Below, piece after piece: positions 24,805 to 35,468 of a DNA stretch of 64,000 nucleotides. The DNA comes from Oncomelania hupensis (lineage: Eukaryota > Mollusca > Gastropoda > Littorinimorpha > Pomatiopsidae), in the NCBI GenBank assembly GCA_036898135.1, contig CM072525.1, positions 18,241,349 through 18,305,348 on the forward strand, in the 5' to 3' direction. A model generated the notes under the pieces. That model was not told where the DNA came from. It searched no databases and was given only the letters and a program-made list of their open reading frames with translations. The first letter of the stretch is position 1. Each line of letters starts with the position of its first letter. The position numbers were made by a program, and so were the translations under genes.

Positions 24805-25275
24805 CCTATCAGTTGCTTCTTCTTCCTCCTTCACCAACGACTGAAAGTACGTGTAGTATTCTTCTGGCGCTACAACATGACTACTACTGCTGCTGCTGCT
24901 GTGACTTCAGTGTGTCACTGTAACATTTTGTTTACTAGGCATGAAAACGACAGGGATGTAGAGAATGAGGTTTGAATGTTGAGCTTGTCTGACGCATGCA
25001 CTTTCCTATCTGCAGGCAACAACGTTTTTTTCCTGCTTCACTACACATAATAAATAATTCTAGTCGAATCCATGTGCCAAAGTGACTCAGTCGGTAAAGC
25101 GCTCAGCTCATGTTTTTGCAGTTTCAATCAGCTAGCAAAGGGTAGCAGAAAGATAATACCTGAATATCTCTGTAATGGGGTAGATTTCAAACTCTTGTTT
25201 AAAACGTCTCCGCTTTGGTTTGCACCGAGCGATCCCCATTATAGATGTCCAACGCGGGAACTCATGGAAGCCCGG
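24805..25275. other. No gene recognised
   Basis: A stretch near 25075 (GTGACTCAGTCGGTAAAGCG) weakly resembles a tRNA A box, perhaps another degraded SINE. Confidence 0.3.
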
Positions 25276-25515
25276 TGTGACATCGTATAAGTTCCTAGTA
25301 TCTTATTTTTGGCTGGGAGCATTCTGATTGGTCGACGCATTACAAATTTCGACGCATGCGCACAGTGCAATCGTAGTTTTAGTAAGAATTAGGGTTAGGG
25401 TTATCGTTACCACGCCTAAGAACATCGTGAAAAAGCCGGCCCGACTTGACCTGGCGCATGCGCAAAGGAAGGCACCCGGCTAAAGTAAGACACCTGGAAC
25501 TTTAACGATGTTACA
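25276..25515. mobile_element. Small inverted-repeat element (copy B) with TTAGGG core
   Basis: The ends TGTGACATCGTATAAGTTCC and the complement of TGTAACATCGTTAAAGTTCC match copy A at 7741-8022. Shared internal blocks are CCTAGTATCTTA, GGGAGCATTCTGATTGG, GACGCATGCGCACAGTGC and GAAAAAGCCGGCCCGAC. Flanks are CCGG (25272-25275) and GCGG (25516-25519), compatible with a 4-bp duplication with one change. The central TTAGGG array is much shorter than in copy A. Confidence 0.7.
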
Positions 25516-25561
25516 GCGGTGTCTATGAATTCAGTTGGAGTGGTGCGTACTTGCGAAGATG

Positions 25562-26021
25562 TCATCTCCATCTTCCTATACGCTTGCGAAACATGGACCC
25601 TCACAGCAGATCTACAACGAAGAATACAAAGCATGGAGATGAGGTGCTACAGAAGACTTCTGGGCATTTCCTATACCCAACACATCACCAATGACGAAGT
25701 CCGACAGACCATCACACAAGCCATTGGACAACATGATGACCTGCTGACAGTGGTGAAAAAACGGAAACTCCGATGGTATGGCCACGTCACCAGATCATCA
25801 GGTCTTGCAAAGACCCCTCCTGCAAGTCACAGTGCAAGGAGGTAGAAGAAGAGGGAGACCGAAAAAGAGGTGGGAGGACAACATTCGAGAATGGACTGGT
25901 TTGACACTGAGCGAAACAATCAGGGTTGCTGAGGACAGGGAAAGATGGAGTACGCTGGTTAAACGATCATCTGTGGTGCCCCAGCGACCTTCGAGTTACG
26001 GGATAGGATAGGATAGGATAG
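25562..26021 (+). mobile_element. RTE-like element, 3' fragment (copy 4)
   Basis: It starts abruptly at ISIFLYACETWTLTADLQRR and continues through RCYRRLLGISYTQHITNDEV, KKRKLRWYGHVTRSSGLAKT and WTGLTLSETIRVAEDRERW. It ends with VPQRPSSYGIG and four GGATA units (about 26001-26021). One frameshift near 25815 separates the two frames. Its 5' truncation lies close to the end of the small element copy B. Confidence 0.8.
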
Positions 26022-26299
26022 GTGCGTACTTCGTGTCGTGACACCATGTTTACACTTACAGCAGGCGTAGAATGTTTGTGGTGGGTGCGTGAAGAATTTT
26101 CCCCATCGTGAACAGATTTTCACTGGCCCACATTGTGTAATCAAGTACATGCCGACAGACCACTCCTAAACCCTGAGTGAAAAAGCGCATTCAGCAAGAC
26201 TGACTGTGTTCTGTTTATCTGTTTTCGTTCCGCCTTAATTCTATTTTTTGTGTACGAATAGAAATCTCTTTTCTTTCTCTTCTCCTAATGATGAATACA

Positions 26300-26305
<6 letters not shown>

Positions 26306-26376
<71 letters not shown>
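26306..26376 (+). repeat. (TC)n microsatellite
   Basis: About 35 TC dinucleotides without interruption. Confidence 0.95.
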
Positions 26377-26380
<4 letters not shown>

Positions 26381-26886
26381 CTTGCATGAGTTTTTGTTAC
26401 TTCTTCTTTGTTTGGATTATTTCATGTTACTGCATCTTCCCTCCTCCCTGTGGTCTGGCTCGTTCCTCTTCTCACACCTTTGTGTCTGCTGCTAATCATC
26501 CATGGTCACCTCCTCCTCCGCCCTGTTTCACTGTCTTTCCTTACTATCTCTTAACCTCCCCCACTCCCGACGCCGCTCTCTCCGCCCTGCTTCCTCCGCT
26601 GTCGGTCATTTATCACTCGGTATGGGATTTGTTGCGTCTGCTTTGCATTATCATAATAATCTCTCCTACCCCGTCTTCTCCCCATGCCCCACGTACTTCT
26701 CCCTCTTTGGAGGTTTCTTAATCCGTGGTTAAACTTCTTCCCCACGTTTCCCTTACTGAACAGTTTCACAGTCTTGCGGGTTGTTATTTTCTAACTCAGC
26801 TTTGTGTCTGCTCACCATCGCGATCTCTCCTCTTCCCCTTTCTCCTCCTCTCCTCCACTTCCCGCATCTTCCATCTACTCCGCGTA

Positions 26887-27002
26887 GCATCCCCACGGAC
26901 ATCATCCCTACAGACATCATCATCCCCACAGACATCATCATCCCCACAGACATCATCCCCACAGACATTATCATCCCCACAGACATCATCCCCACAGACT
27001 TG
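26887..27002 (+). repeat. 15/18-bp tandem repeat
   Basis: Units of GACATCATCCCCACA alternate with versions carrying one extra ATC. All units are multiples of three, so one frame reads Pro-Thr-Asp-Ile-Ile repeatedly. There is no sign of a real gene. Confidence 0.85.
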
Positions 27003-28826
27003 AGCCTCCCCACACTTCCACATCCCAGTGCCTGCGTGCTGAGTGGAGCAGACGAGTTTGTTCTCCACTCCTTCAGCCTATACACTGACACTGTTTCTCT
27101 ACTGTAGTGTTGCCACTTTTAAAACCTGGACTATATACTGTACTTGTACTGAAGATAGTTGCTAAACTTTGTGGGACCGTATTGAAGAAGATCGTGTGAA
27201 CATTCAGGTCAGTGATTCATTATCTTGTGTTGGCGATTTTGTACAATGATAATGCAATACTAGAAAATGTTTAATGAATAACAATTTACTTGTGATAAGT
27301 AGGACATGAAGGATGTCTGCGCCTAGCTTTGGCAAGATGCGTTTCTTGTTTGTGAGTGGTAATTTATCTTGTAAGTCGGAACATCGGATGAAGACACGGT
27401 CAGCGATTTACTAGTGTGTATAGCCGATGTTGTGTTGTAGAATTACATGGTAATTAGATCTAATGTTAAATGAATATTATATTGTTACTTGGTACGTGCT
27501 TGTAACCCAGTTGTACAGAAATTGTTTGCTAGGATTACTGAGTTGTCTTTTTCGGAACTTTTGCAACTGGTTTGAAGTTGATTGATTAAAGTTTCAAGAG
27601 TTTGATTCGTTTAGTTCCTTGTGCTGACTGTCAATAGTTTTTTTTACTTTAGTAGCTTGTGCTAATATCACATAATTTATCTTATTTTTTTTAGAGCTGC
27701 ATTCTGCTTCTATTAATTGTGTTTGGCTTAATTGCAAGACTTGTCACTGTTTCTCTGTCTATTTTGTGTTGTGACCAGAAAATTGTACACAAAGCTGCAC
27801 AATCATGTACTTCTACTGCCAACAAATTTGATCAGATGTATACTAACAACTAGTGGAATGTGACTTTTCTGGAGTGTGCTAGAAAATCGCAAGCAATGAC
27901 ACATGTGATAAAGCGCGTAGCCTTGAAAAACTTGAGTACTGCAGCTCTAGTGTTAATTGAGTGTGCACAGCTTGGGGAAACCTGTTTAAAAAGGAAATGG
28001 CAGATTTGTTCATTGCCCGTGTTGATGAGGAAGGTGAAGAATTATGACATTTAAGGGAGGGAGAGAGAGAGAGAGAGAGGGGGGGGGTAAACTATGTCTT
28101 AAACTATGTAGTGTCTCCTGTTGGGAAATATATATATAATGATTGTGTATAGAATTGTTAGCAGGTTATGAGTCATTGTCTTGTGTTGACGAGGAAGGAA
28201 GTCAGAGAAATAACGTAAGATATACTTGAACATAGCCTAATTATTGACATGTAATACTAATAGTTTATAATCTCCGTAATTTCCCTTGTTTGTTAAGAAA
28301 TAGCAGGATGAAAGGAGTGCATTTGTACATGTTGTATAAGTATTGTTTGTTCCTTTTAATTTAATTTAATTTGTGTGTGTGTGTTTGTGTACACTCCACG
28401 TCAAATTTAGAGAAAGGGAAGTCATGATCAGGACACTAAATTATATATCATTCAAAATCTGTGAGCTATTGCCTCTAGTTTGACCCTAAATCAGAAAAAT
28501 TGTGTTTTGGTGATTCATTGCGTCCTGACAAGGAAGGTGATGAAGAAAATAAGTTAGCAGTAACATTTGACAATGAGTTTAACAGCGTTTTGTGACTTTT
28601 CAAACAATAGGAGCTGGAGAGAGGGACAGACAGAAGTTTGTCCAGACAGAAGTTTGCCAGTCTGTGTAGGGCACGACCCACGTTTTGTTTTTCTTTCTTT
28701 CTTCTCCTTTCTCCTTCCCATCCATTCACCCCTTCCCCCGTTCTTCCCCTCTTTACCCCCATTTCCCCTTCTCCTCTTTCATCCGCCTCCTTCCCCCCTC
28801 CCTCGATACACGTAGTGTATGGCGTA

Positions 28827-29520
28827 CGAACAGGGTCAAACGCGCGATGAAAAGTAGCGATGCTTTGCCTCGATACTATTCTCATAAGGATCCATCCGTT
28901 TAGGAAAGTATCGCTACTTTTCTCAAAAGGATCGCACATTTTCTCAAATGGAACGCCAATTGCGAAAGTATCGATGCTTTCTGAAAAGTATCGATGCTTT
29001 GCATCGACACTTTTTAAAAAGTATCGATACTTTGCATCGATACTTTAGCTCGAGCAGTTTCATCGCGCAGTTCCGAAGTTTACCGATGCGAAACACACTG
29101 TTTCTGCAAAACTGAAATCGGTCAAGCTAATGAAATAATATACATGTATTATGTAGGCTAACATTCCGCAGTTCCAATTGTCCTTTGCAGGGCAAAGTAA
29201 TTAATAAATATAATTTTTGCAAATAGCTAAATATAACAATTACTATTAGTTAATAAATAATATCTACATCCATCTTCCCGCCTCAAGTAACGCAAAACGA
29301 AAGGAAAGCAAGCAGATTGGCGCGATTGCCTGTTTTGTGTTCCGCTTTAGTTCCGATCAAACTTTTGGAAAATTTGCATACTGTGTATTCGGAAGAACTC
29401 GGAAATGCGCGATGAAAAGGATCGATCCTTTCGTAACGGAGCGATGCAAAGTAGCGATACTTTTCAAAAAGTATCGATGCAAAGCATCGCTACTTTTCAT
29501 CGCGCGTTTGACCCTGTTCG
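28827..29520. mobile_element. 694-bp inverted-repeat element with ATCGAT palindromes
   Basis: The ends are inverted copies of about 42 bp beginning CGAACAGGGTCAAACGCGCG, followed by ATGAAAAGTAGCGATGCTTTGC. Both sides are flanked by TA within GTAC. Within about 200 bp of the left end and 80 bp of the right end, AAAGTATCGATGC and its complement recur many times, so each arm folds on itself as well as with the other arm. The centre (about 29060-29390) is ordinary AT-rich sequence. No transposase frame exists. TA duplication and long TIRs suggest a Tc1/mariner-type non-autonomous element. Confidence 0.7.
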
Positions 29521-31930
29521 TACAGCTAGAATGCTGAGCTTTAGACACAGACAGAAAGTTGAACTTTGTGAATGCCCTATGCCAGAATGTTAAAACTATT
29601 AGCGTCTAGCAGAGATTTGTGTACATAAACGAAAATAAGAGGGACTGTGGTGTAGGAAATGAATGGTAAAACTGCTTCAGAAAATACATTGGAACCTGTG
29701 TAATGTACGGAATTGTGAATGTTAAAATAGTGATGAACTTAATATGAGAAGACAGATATACATTTGTGTGTGGTTCTATAAATATTGAATTTTAAAAAAA
29801 ATGTATGTGTGCAACTATTTACAGTTGAACGTATTGCACATAAGGTAGAGGAAGAGAACAGGTGTAGGACCTGAGAGAATAATGGTAAAGCAATCAGTGT
29901 CAAGCACAGACCTACAGACACACGAGTACACCAGTCTGTGAGCTATTTATTACCTGTACCAACATCACCAGTGCACTAGGCCTTTCCTCATTGTCGCTAA
30001 TCTCTCCTCCTCCCTACAAAGTGTGTGTTTATGTGTGTGTGTGATGCACGCGCGCGGGTATGTGATATAATGCATGATAATTAGGCGTGTTTGGGTCTGT
30101 CGTGGGTGCTAGCTGTTTTCTATTTTCTGTGCAGGAAAGGTAAAATGTTTGCAACTGAGCGTGCGTGTGTGAGTACAAGTATGTGTGCACGCGCACGCTT
30201 GCTTGCCAGCCAGTAAAGCTAGAAATGGAAAGCGTTACCTGGCGGTTCTCCAACAACGAGTTCACACCTGGGAAACTTACCTGTCTTTTTTTTTCTCACC
30301 TGTCGGGAGTTGCTTTGCAGCGAGTGTCTTATCCACGTTGTTTTGCATGCAAGTACTCACAAAGCAACGTTGGTTAAAAAGAAAACAACAACAGGACGTT
30401 CTGCGCCTGTAACCTAGGCTAAAATCGAAAGTAGGATAAGTCCACAATATTGGCGGCCATGATGTAGTCGCAGAAAAGTATCTATTTTTCCAACTCGCCA
30501 CAGTCACGTGACTTTTGTTTTGTTTATTTTTTTTTCTTTCCTTGTGCAACGGAACTCGTCGCCTATTTTTGCGTGTGCTCGCGAGTACTCGCTTCACAGC
30601 AACTCGCTACGGGCCTTTCGTGTTTAGGACGGGGACTCAGCTTCCTCCTCATGATGCGGATGCTGACTTTCCTGTCTAGATCAGCCCTAGAAACTAAGGA
30701 AGGAGGAAAAGATGGTGGAGATGACGTGATCTGCAACTATTGGGAGGGTGGGGGATAAGGAGAAGTTCACTCGAGGTTTGGGGGTTAGCTTGAGAATAGG
30801 GGATGGACGAGTGGGGAGTTGGGATGGAAGGAAGCGCAGTTTATATGAAGATTAGGATGTTAAAGAGGCAAGGGGTCAGGAGCAGAACTCTGGAATGTGG
30901 TAAGATATTGTTGATGTGAGCAATAAACGAAATGTAGTTAAGGCAGTTCATTAAGGTTCACGTGCGAGTGGTGGGGTTCACGTGGTGTTGTTGTATCAAT
31001 TTTTATTCATCAGATTAACGTAAGTTGTACTGGTTCACGTGTGAGTGTTGGGGTTACCATTCCTTCCAACCTCTCCAACACACTCTCACCCACACGCATA
31101 TGACCACAACGTCAAAAAAAAAAAAAAAAAGTCAGGTTCAACAGCAAACATAAAATGCGGCGTTTTACAAATCGAGACAGCGCGGTTTGTTAATTAAATT
31201 TCCATATGTAGCATGTTATAGTATCACAGCTGCTAGTAGTCTGTAAGACCCCATTAATCAGTTAATTAAACAGCAAACTGAAGAAGAAGTGCATTTACCG
31301 CGTCAAACATTAAACTGAATGAGAATGGTAATCAGGTTCAAGCGAGCCTACAGTCTTCGAGTCGTCTTATTGGAAGTCTTTAACATAGGCCAGGATTTAT
31401 TGCGTGCAATAATAGTTATTGCAAGATAAATCAGCTGGTTCAAAAGTCCTTGTACAATCTCAGCTCATCAAATTGAAGGTAATCCGGTTTTTGCCAGCTT
31501 TAGTTTTTAGTCTTTATCTAGCTTATGTTCCTCGTTCCCTTGTGTGTTGAAACCCGTTGTTCCAATAGAAGCCTGGTACCTATTGCCTGCACTGCACAAC
31601 AGTGTAAAATGTACATGCTTGCTGGCTGAGGTGTAACCAAAGAATATCTACTTTGGTGTAACGCTATGGCAAGGAGCCAGCAAACCGTTCCATTCATAGC
31701 TCTGGCTGTACGGAGTATCAGAGACTGAATTTGATGGTAATTGGTTACGGCAGTTTGCTGAGAGAGGCTGGGCCAAGGGGCGTAGTAATAAATGAATGAG
31801 AATTGCTATTAGACTACAGAATGCTGATGTTGCTTTGCTTGGTCTTTTACAGGCTATTCTTTAGGTCATATGCAGTTAGGCGACTCCAGTTTGCCGACTT
31901 GGCGTAAGCGTTGTGGTCTTGCTTCAGTGA
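29521..31930. other. No gene recognised
   Basis: Notable only for three CACGTG boxes (30959, 30979, 31036) and an A run near 31114-31130. Confidence 0.5.
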
Positions 31931-32950
31931 TGGCATTCAATTCAATTCAACAAATCTTTATTACCTCTTACAAGGAATTATGACAGGCACTTGATCACTA
32001 AAATAAAACAAATAAAAAGAAAAATGCAAATAAAAAATTAAACATAGTATAAAGTAATCCTCCCTCCCCCTTCCGCTTCATCAAACCACACATGCACAAC
32101 CACACGTACACTTACACACTGTAGAGCCGATTACAACAAGCAAGAGGAAGAGGAAGGAGCCTCAAGCAGAGCCATCAGCGCGTCAAGTTTGAGTTGATCA
32201 AGGCCACAGCAGGGGGGAGAAAACTGGATCGGTAACGTACAGTGCGGGTCTTAAGGCTCATGAGGCGTTTCCCAGAAGGTAGAATTTTAAACCAAGAAGA
32301 GAGAGGGTGGGTGGAATCATCCTTGATGCTGATGGCTTTGCCTAGGGCCCTTCTCTGAAACAATTCACACAGAGGTGTCTGCTTTTCACCAATGATTTTG
32401 CTGCAGGTATTGGTAATACTGTTCAAGGAATTCCTACTTTTGACACTGAGAGATTGAAACCAGCAAATGAATGAAAACGTAAGAACTGATTCCACGTAGG
32501 CACGATAACAATTTTTAAGTATGCTCTGCGAAACCAGAAGAGATCGGAGTTGGTACAACATGTACATACGCTGCCTGCATTTCTCAGAGCATGGAATTCT
32601 CCGCGTTTCCGCGATTTTCCGCGGTACAGGGCCTTGCTTTTCGCGGCAATCTTTTAAGTTTCCGCGGGGAAAAAAATCTGTATGGAGATGTGACAGCTAA
32701 CCGATTTTTTTTCTTGTTCTGATCCAGTGAATCTCTAAACGGGTTGCCGATCTCAAAAAGCGCGATTCACACTGGTGTAGCTGGGTAGCTTTAGTTGTCA
32801 AAGATGACGGAGGGCGAATTGTGAATCGTGGTGAGGTTTTCGTGGATGACACTGCTAGAAATGGGTGGAGGTGGGCTTGGTTAGAAGTAAAAGTCGGAGA
32901 AGAACTGCTTTCATTTCACATTAGAAAGCTACAGCAATGCAGCCTGGTGA

Positions 32951-33388
32951 GTGAATGAGGAGAGAAAGGAGAAAAACCGGGAGACAAAGAGCAAGAAAGC
33001 AGAAGAGCTCAACGTTACACTTAAAAAACCACCATCCAAAAGAAAGGCAACAGAAACTATTGAGTCTGCAAATGAGAGAGCAAGGCAAAAGCATCAGAAA
33101 TCTCTTGCAGTGTCATCTTCCTGCTTTGCCCCTGTGGAATCAACAAATCTAGATCTTGAACCAGCCAGATCCAATCATCTTTCGTGGAAACAGGTTGTGC
33201 TCATGCTGCCAGGCAGTCACCAGTCCCCACAAAAACGAAGCAGAATTCTTTGCTCTTATTTTTCAAATAAACTGGAATTCATACACATAAACTGTGTATA
33301 TAGATATATTGTTAAAATGCTCTTTATTTTATTTATGAATAAATTCATTAAAATGTATTTCCAGTCAAGTGTAATCAAATTATTTTGA
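32951..33388 (+). CDS. Unrecognised ORF inside the TIR transposon
   Basis: This is a 145-codon frame with a GTG as its first codon. Its start is Lys/Glu/Arg-rich (KKAEELNVTLKKPPSKRKAT), resembling a nuclear-localisation-type stretch, then becomes Ser-rich. I recognise no transposase catalytic motif. It may be a remnant of the transposon's own gene, or chance. Confidence 0.2.
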   Translation: MNEERKEKNRETKSKKAEELNVTLKKPPSKRKATETIESANERARQKHQKSLAVSSSCFAPVESTNLDLEPARSNHLSWKQVVLMLPGSHQSPQKRSRILCSYFSNKLEFIHINCVYRYIVKMLFILFMNKFIKMYFQSSVIKLF

Positions 33389-33659
33389 ACTCTATACAAC
33401 CTTTTTTATAATTCGGTGACCAGAGAAATAAAAATCCTTGTTTTCACCTGTATAATCAGATCTTATTGAAGAAAACGTTAATAAATAAATATTTTTTAAA
33501 AATTTTTAAAGGAAAAAAGGGCAACATTTTTATGGGGTTAAACTGCTAAGTTTATCTCTAAAATGCACCAGATTGCACAGATTTTAATATATATTTTAAA
33601 AATTGTCCGGGGGAGCATGCCCCCGGACCCTCCTAGGGGGGATGGTATTTCCTCTTTTT

Positions 33660-33902
33660 AAAATTGCTTGATTAAAAAAGTGCATGCTTCTAATAAGGAA
33701 TCATGTATTGTGAGCCAGGTAAAATCATAAGTTCAAACACACACACGCACACAGACAAACATCACACACACCCAACCAAGTGACTCCAAAATCTCAACTC
33801 CAATTGGGCGTTCAAACGTGCCTCAATCAAAGGCATCACTTTCATTTAATATTTAAACCTTTTACACTAAAATGGGTTCTTTTTTCCACACACATTGACC
33901 CA
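33660..33902 (-). repeat. Split direct repeat B2
   Basis: 243 bp with the same sequence and orientation as B1 (34257-34499). It forms the outer 3' end of the element. Confidence 0.85.
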
Positions 33903-34043
33903 CAAAACAATATACATACACATAAAAATATATTTAAAAAAAAAATACATTAAACTCTAAAGAATAATTAAATCCAACATCGTGGCAGCCAACCCCGTTG
34001 ACAATTAGCGCATAAATATGGTGGCGAATGGGGAGGTGGTGGG

Positions 34044-34256
34044 ATAAACGTTGAAAAACGCTGCGAAGCTGTTGCTGCTACGGCGAGTGGGAGTCGACTG
34101 GCAATAATTTTTTCCAAGGCAATATCAATACGCGATGCTCGCTCACTGCACAAACAAATCATGCACACGCCACACGCATTACCCGAAGTTGAACCCGGGT
34201 TCAACAGAACACAGGCGCACAATAATTTTAAATACAATTTATACTAAATTCCACTT
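34044..34256 (-). repeat. Split direct repeat A2
   Basis: 213 bp with the same sequence and orientation as A1. It is directly joined to B1, so the B1-A2 junction recreates the joint of a circular intermediate. Confidence 0.85.
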
Positions 34257-34499
34257 AAAATTGCTTGATTAAAAAAGTGCATGCTTCTAATAAGGAATCA
34301 TGTATTGTGAGCCAGGTAAAATCATAAGTTCAAACACACACACGCACACAGACAAACATCACACACACCCAACCAAGTGACTCCAAAATCTCAACTCCAA
34401 TTGGGCGTTCAAACGTGCCTCAATCAAAGGCATCACTTTCATTTAATATTTAAACCTTTTACACTAAAATGGGTTCTTTTTTCCACACACATTGACCCA
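34257..34499 (-). repeat. Split direct repeat B1
   Basis: It starts about 55 bp after the recombinase stop and abuts A2. Confidence 0.85.
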
Positions 34500-34553
34500 A
34501 AGACAGTGGTATAAGTATACCACTGAAGGGAACGCCCAAAAAGGAGTGGAGAG

Positions 34554-35468
34554 TCAGCCAGAGGGGAGGTTTTGGCAAAATTTCATTCTGTAGTAGTCCA
34601 GAGTCAGTTGTGGAATCTGATCCACGTAGGCCAGATAGGCTGAACTTTTCCAGTCACCCAAGACTTTGATGACCTCACCCGGCACGCCGCACGACAGTGC
34701 CCAGGTGGCGCCACCTCTTCTAAAACTGTGACTGGAAATATCGGTACGACCCCCCAACAGAAGACGGAGACGTTTTGAAAAATCGCACGCCAAAAGGGGG
34801 AAGGCCTGGGAGAGGGGAGGGCGGGGGCCCACGAGCTTGAAGCAGTTCACAACTGCTGATACTGGGCAAAGGGGGTGGGGGTACAAGAGAGGGAGGGTAA
34901 TCTTTTGGGTTCTTTCTTTGAACTGATTGTTTTTTGACCACTTGACCAGAACGTGGAGGCACTGACCCTGCTCCACCACAAAATTTGATCTGACCAGCAG
35001 CCTGATGGGTTCAAGTCCAGACTTGTCACAAAATAAATTTGATTTTCTCAGCAAACCAAAGAACATTGTCACACAAGCTGCCCAGAAAATGGCGTCTCGG
35101 GGGAGCGTGAGGTTCAACTTGGATTTGATGACGAGCAACAACTGGGGGGTAATGGGGGCCTTTCGCACCACCTCACAACCTTTCTCTCTGTCAATGCCTT
35201 TTAGGGTAGTCTTAACTAACCACGAGTCTTCAAAGGGATGCTTCATCCCACATTCCAAATGCATGATCCTAACAATGTTAATGTACTGGCGCACTGAGGC
35301 AGGCCTAAGTCGTCGAGCCAGGTACGCTGCATACAGCGCCACCTCTCTATCAGTCACGGGCACGGGCGGTACCCCAAGTTGGTTGCAGAAGTCAAGGTAT
35401 GACGTCACGTGCGTTCTGTACGTTTTGAAAGTATTCTCTGCGAAGGTGTGTCCCCTGAAATAGGCCAA
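34554..35468 (-). CDS. Tyrosine recombinase of the DIRS-order element
   Basis: The minimum frame of 304 residues has an N-terminal SAM-like region (TFKTYRTHVTSYLDFCNQLG) and a catalytic domain with Arg141 (GLLRKSNL), His247-x-x-Arg250 (SHSFRRGGATW), Trp273 in the His/Trp position (GDWKSS) and Tyr281 as the likely nucleophile. The R-H-R-W-Y set is complete. It would integrate the circular DNA copy by strand exchange. The first codon given is TTG. The frame is open further upstream, overlapping pol in the -1 frame, and has no nearby ATG, so translation probably depends on frameshifting or another mechanism. Confidence 0.85.
   Translation of the reverse strand: MAYFRGHTFAENTFKTYRTHVTSYLDFCNQLGVPPVPVTDREVALYAAYLARRLRPASVRQYINIVRIMHLECGMKHPFEDSWLVKTTLKGIDREKGCEVVRKAPITPQLLLVIKSKLNLTLPRDAIFWAACVTMFFGLLRKSNLFCDKSGLEPIRLLVRSNFVVEQGQCLHVLVKWSKNNQFKERTQKITLPLLYPHPLCPVSAVVNCFKLVGPRPPLSQAFPLLACDFSKRLRLLLGGRTDISSHSFRRGGATWALSCGVPGEVIKVLGDWKSSAYLAYVDQIPQLTLDYYRMKFCQNLPSG

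Larger units (their letters stand above)
26022..28826. other. Intergenic stretch with microsatellites, no gene recognised
   Basis: A TC tract (26306-26376) and a 15/18-bp array (26887-27002) are present. The frame 27860-28054 is open but has no recognisable motif. Confidence 0.5.

Noticed and set aside
25072..25140. Possible extra tRNA-derived SINE
   Set aside because: Only an A-box-like stretch is seen, with no convincing B box or body. Left as unresolved.
33968..34237. 89-residue minus-strand ORF repeated at 38119-38439
   Set aside because: It is the translation of the split direct repeat A1/A2, not a gene.
35005..35463. Plus-strand ORFs inside the DIRS-like element
   Set aside because: They are antisense shadows of the recombinase and RT frames, which carry the family motifs.
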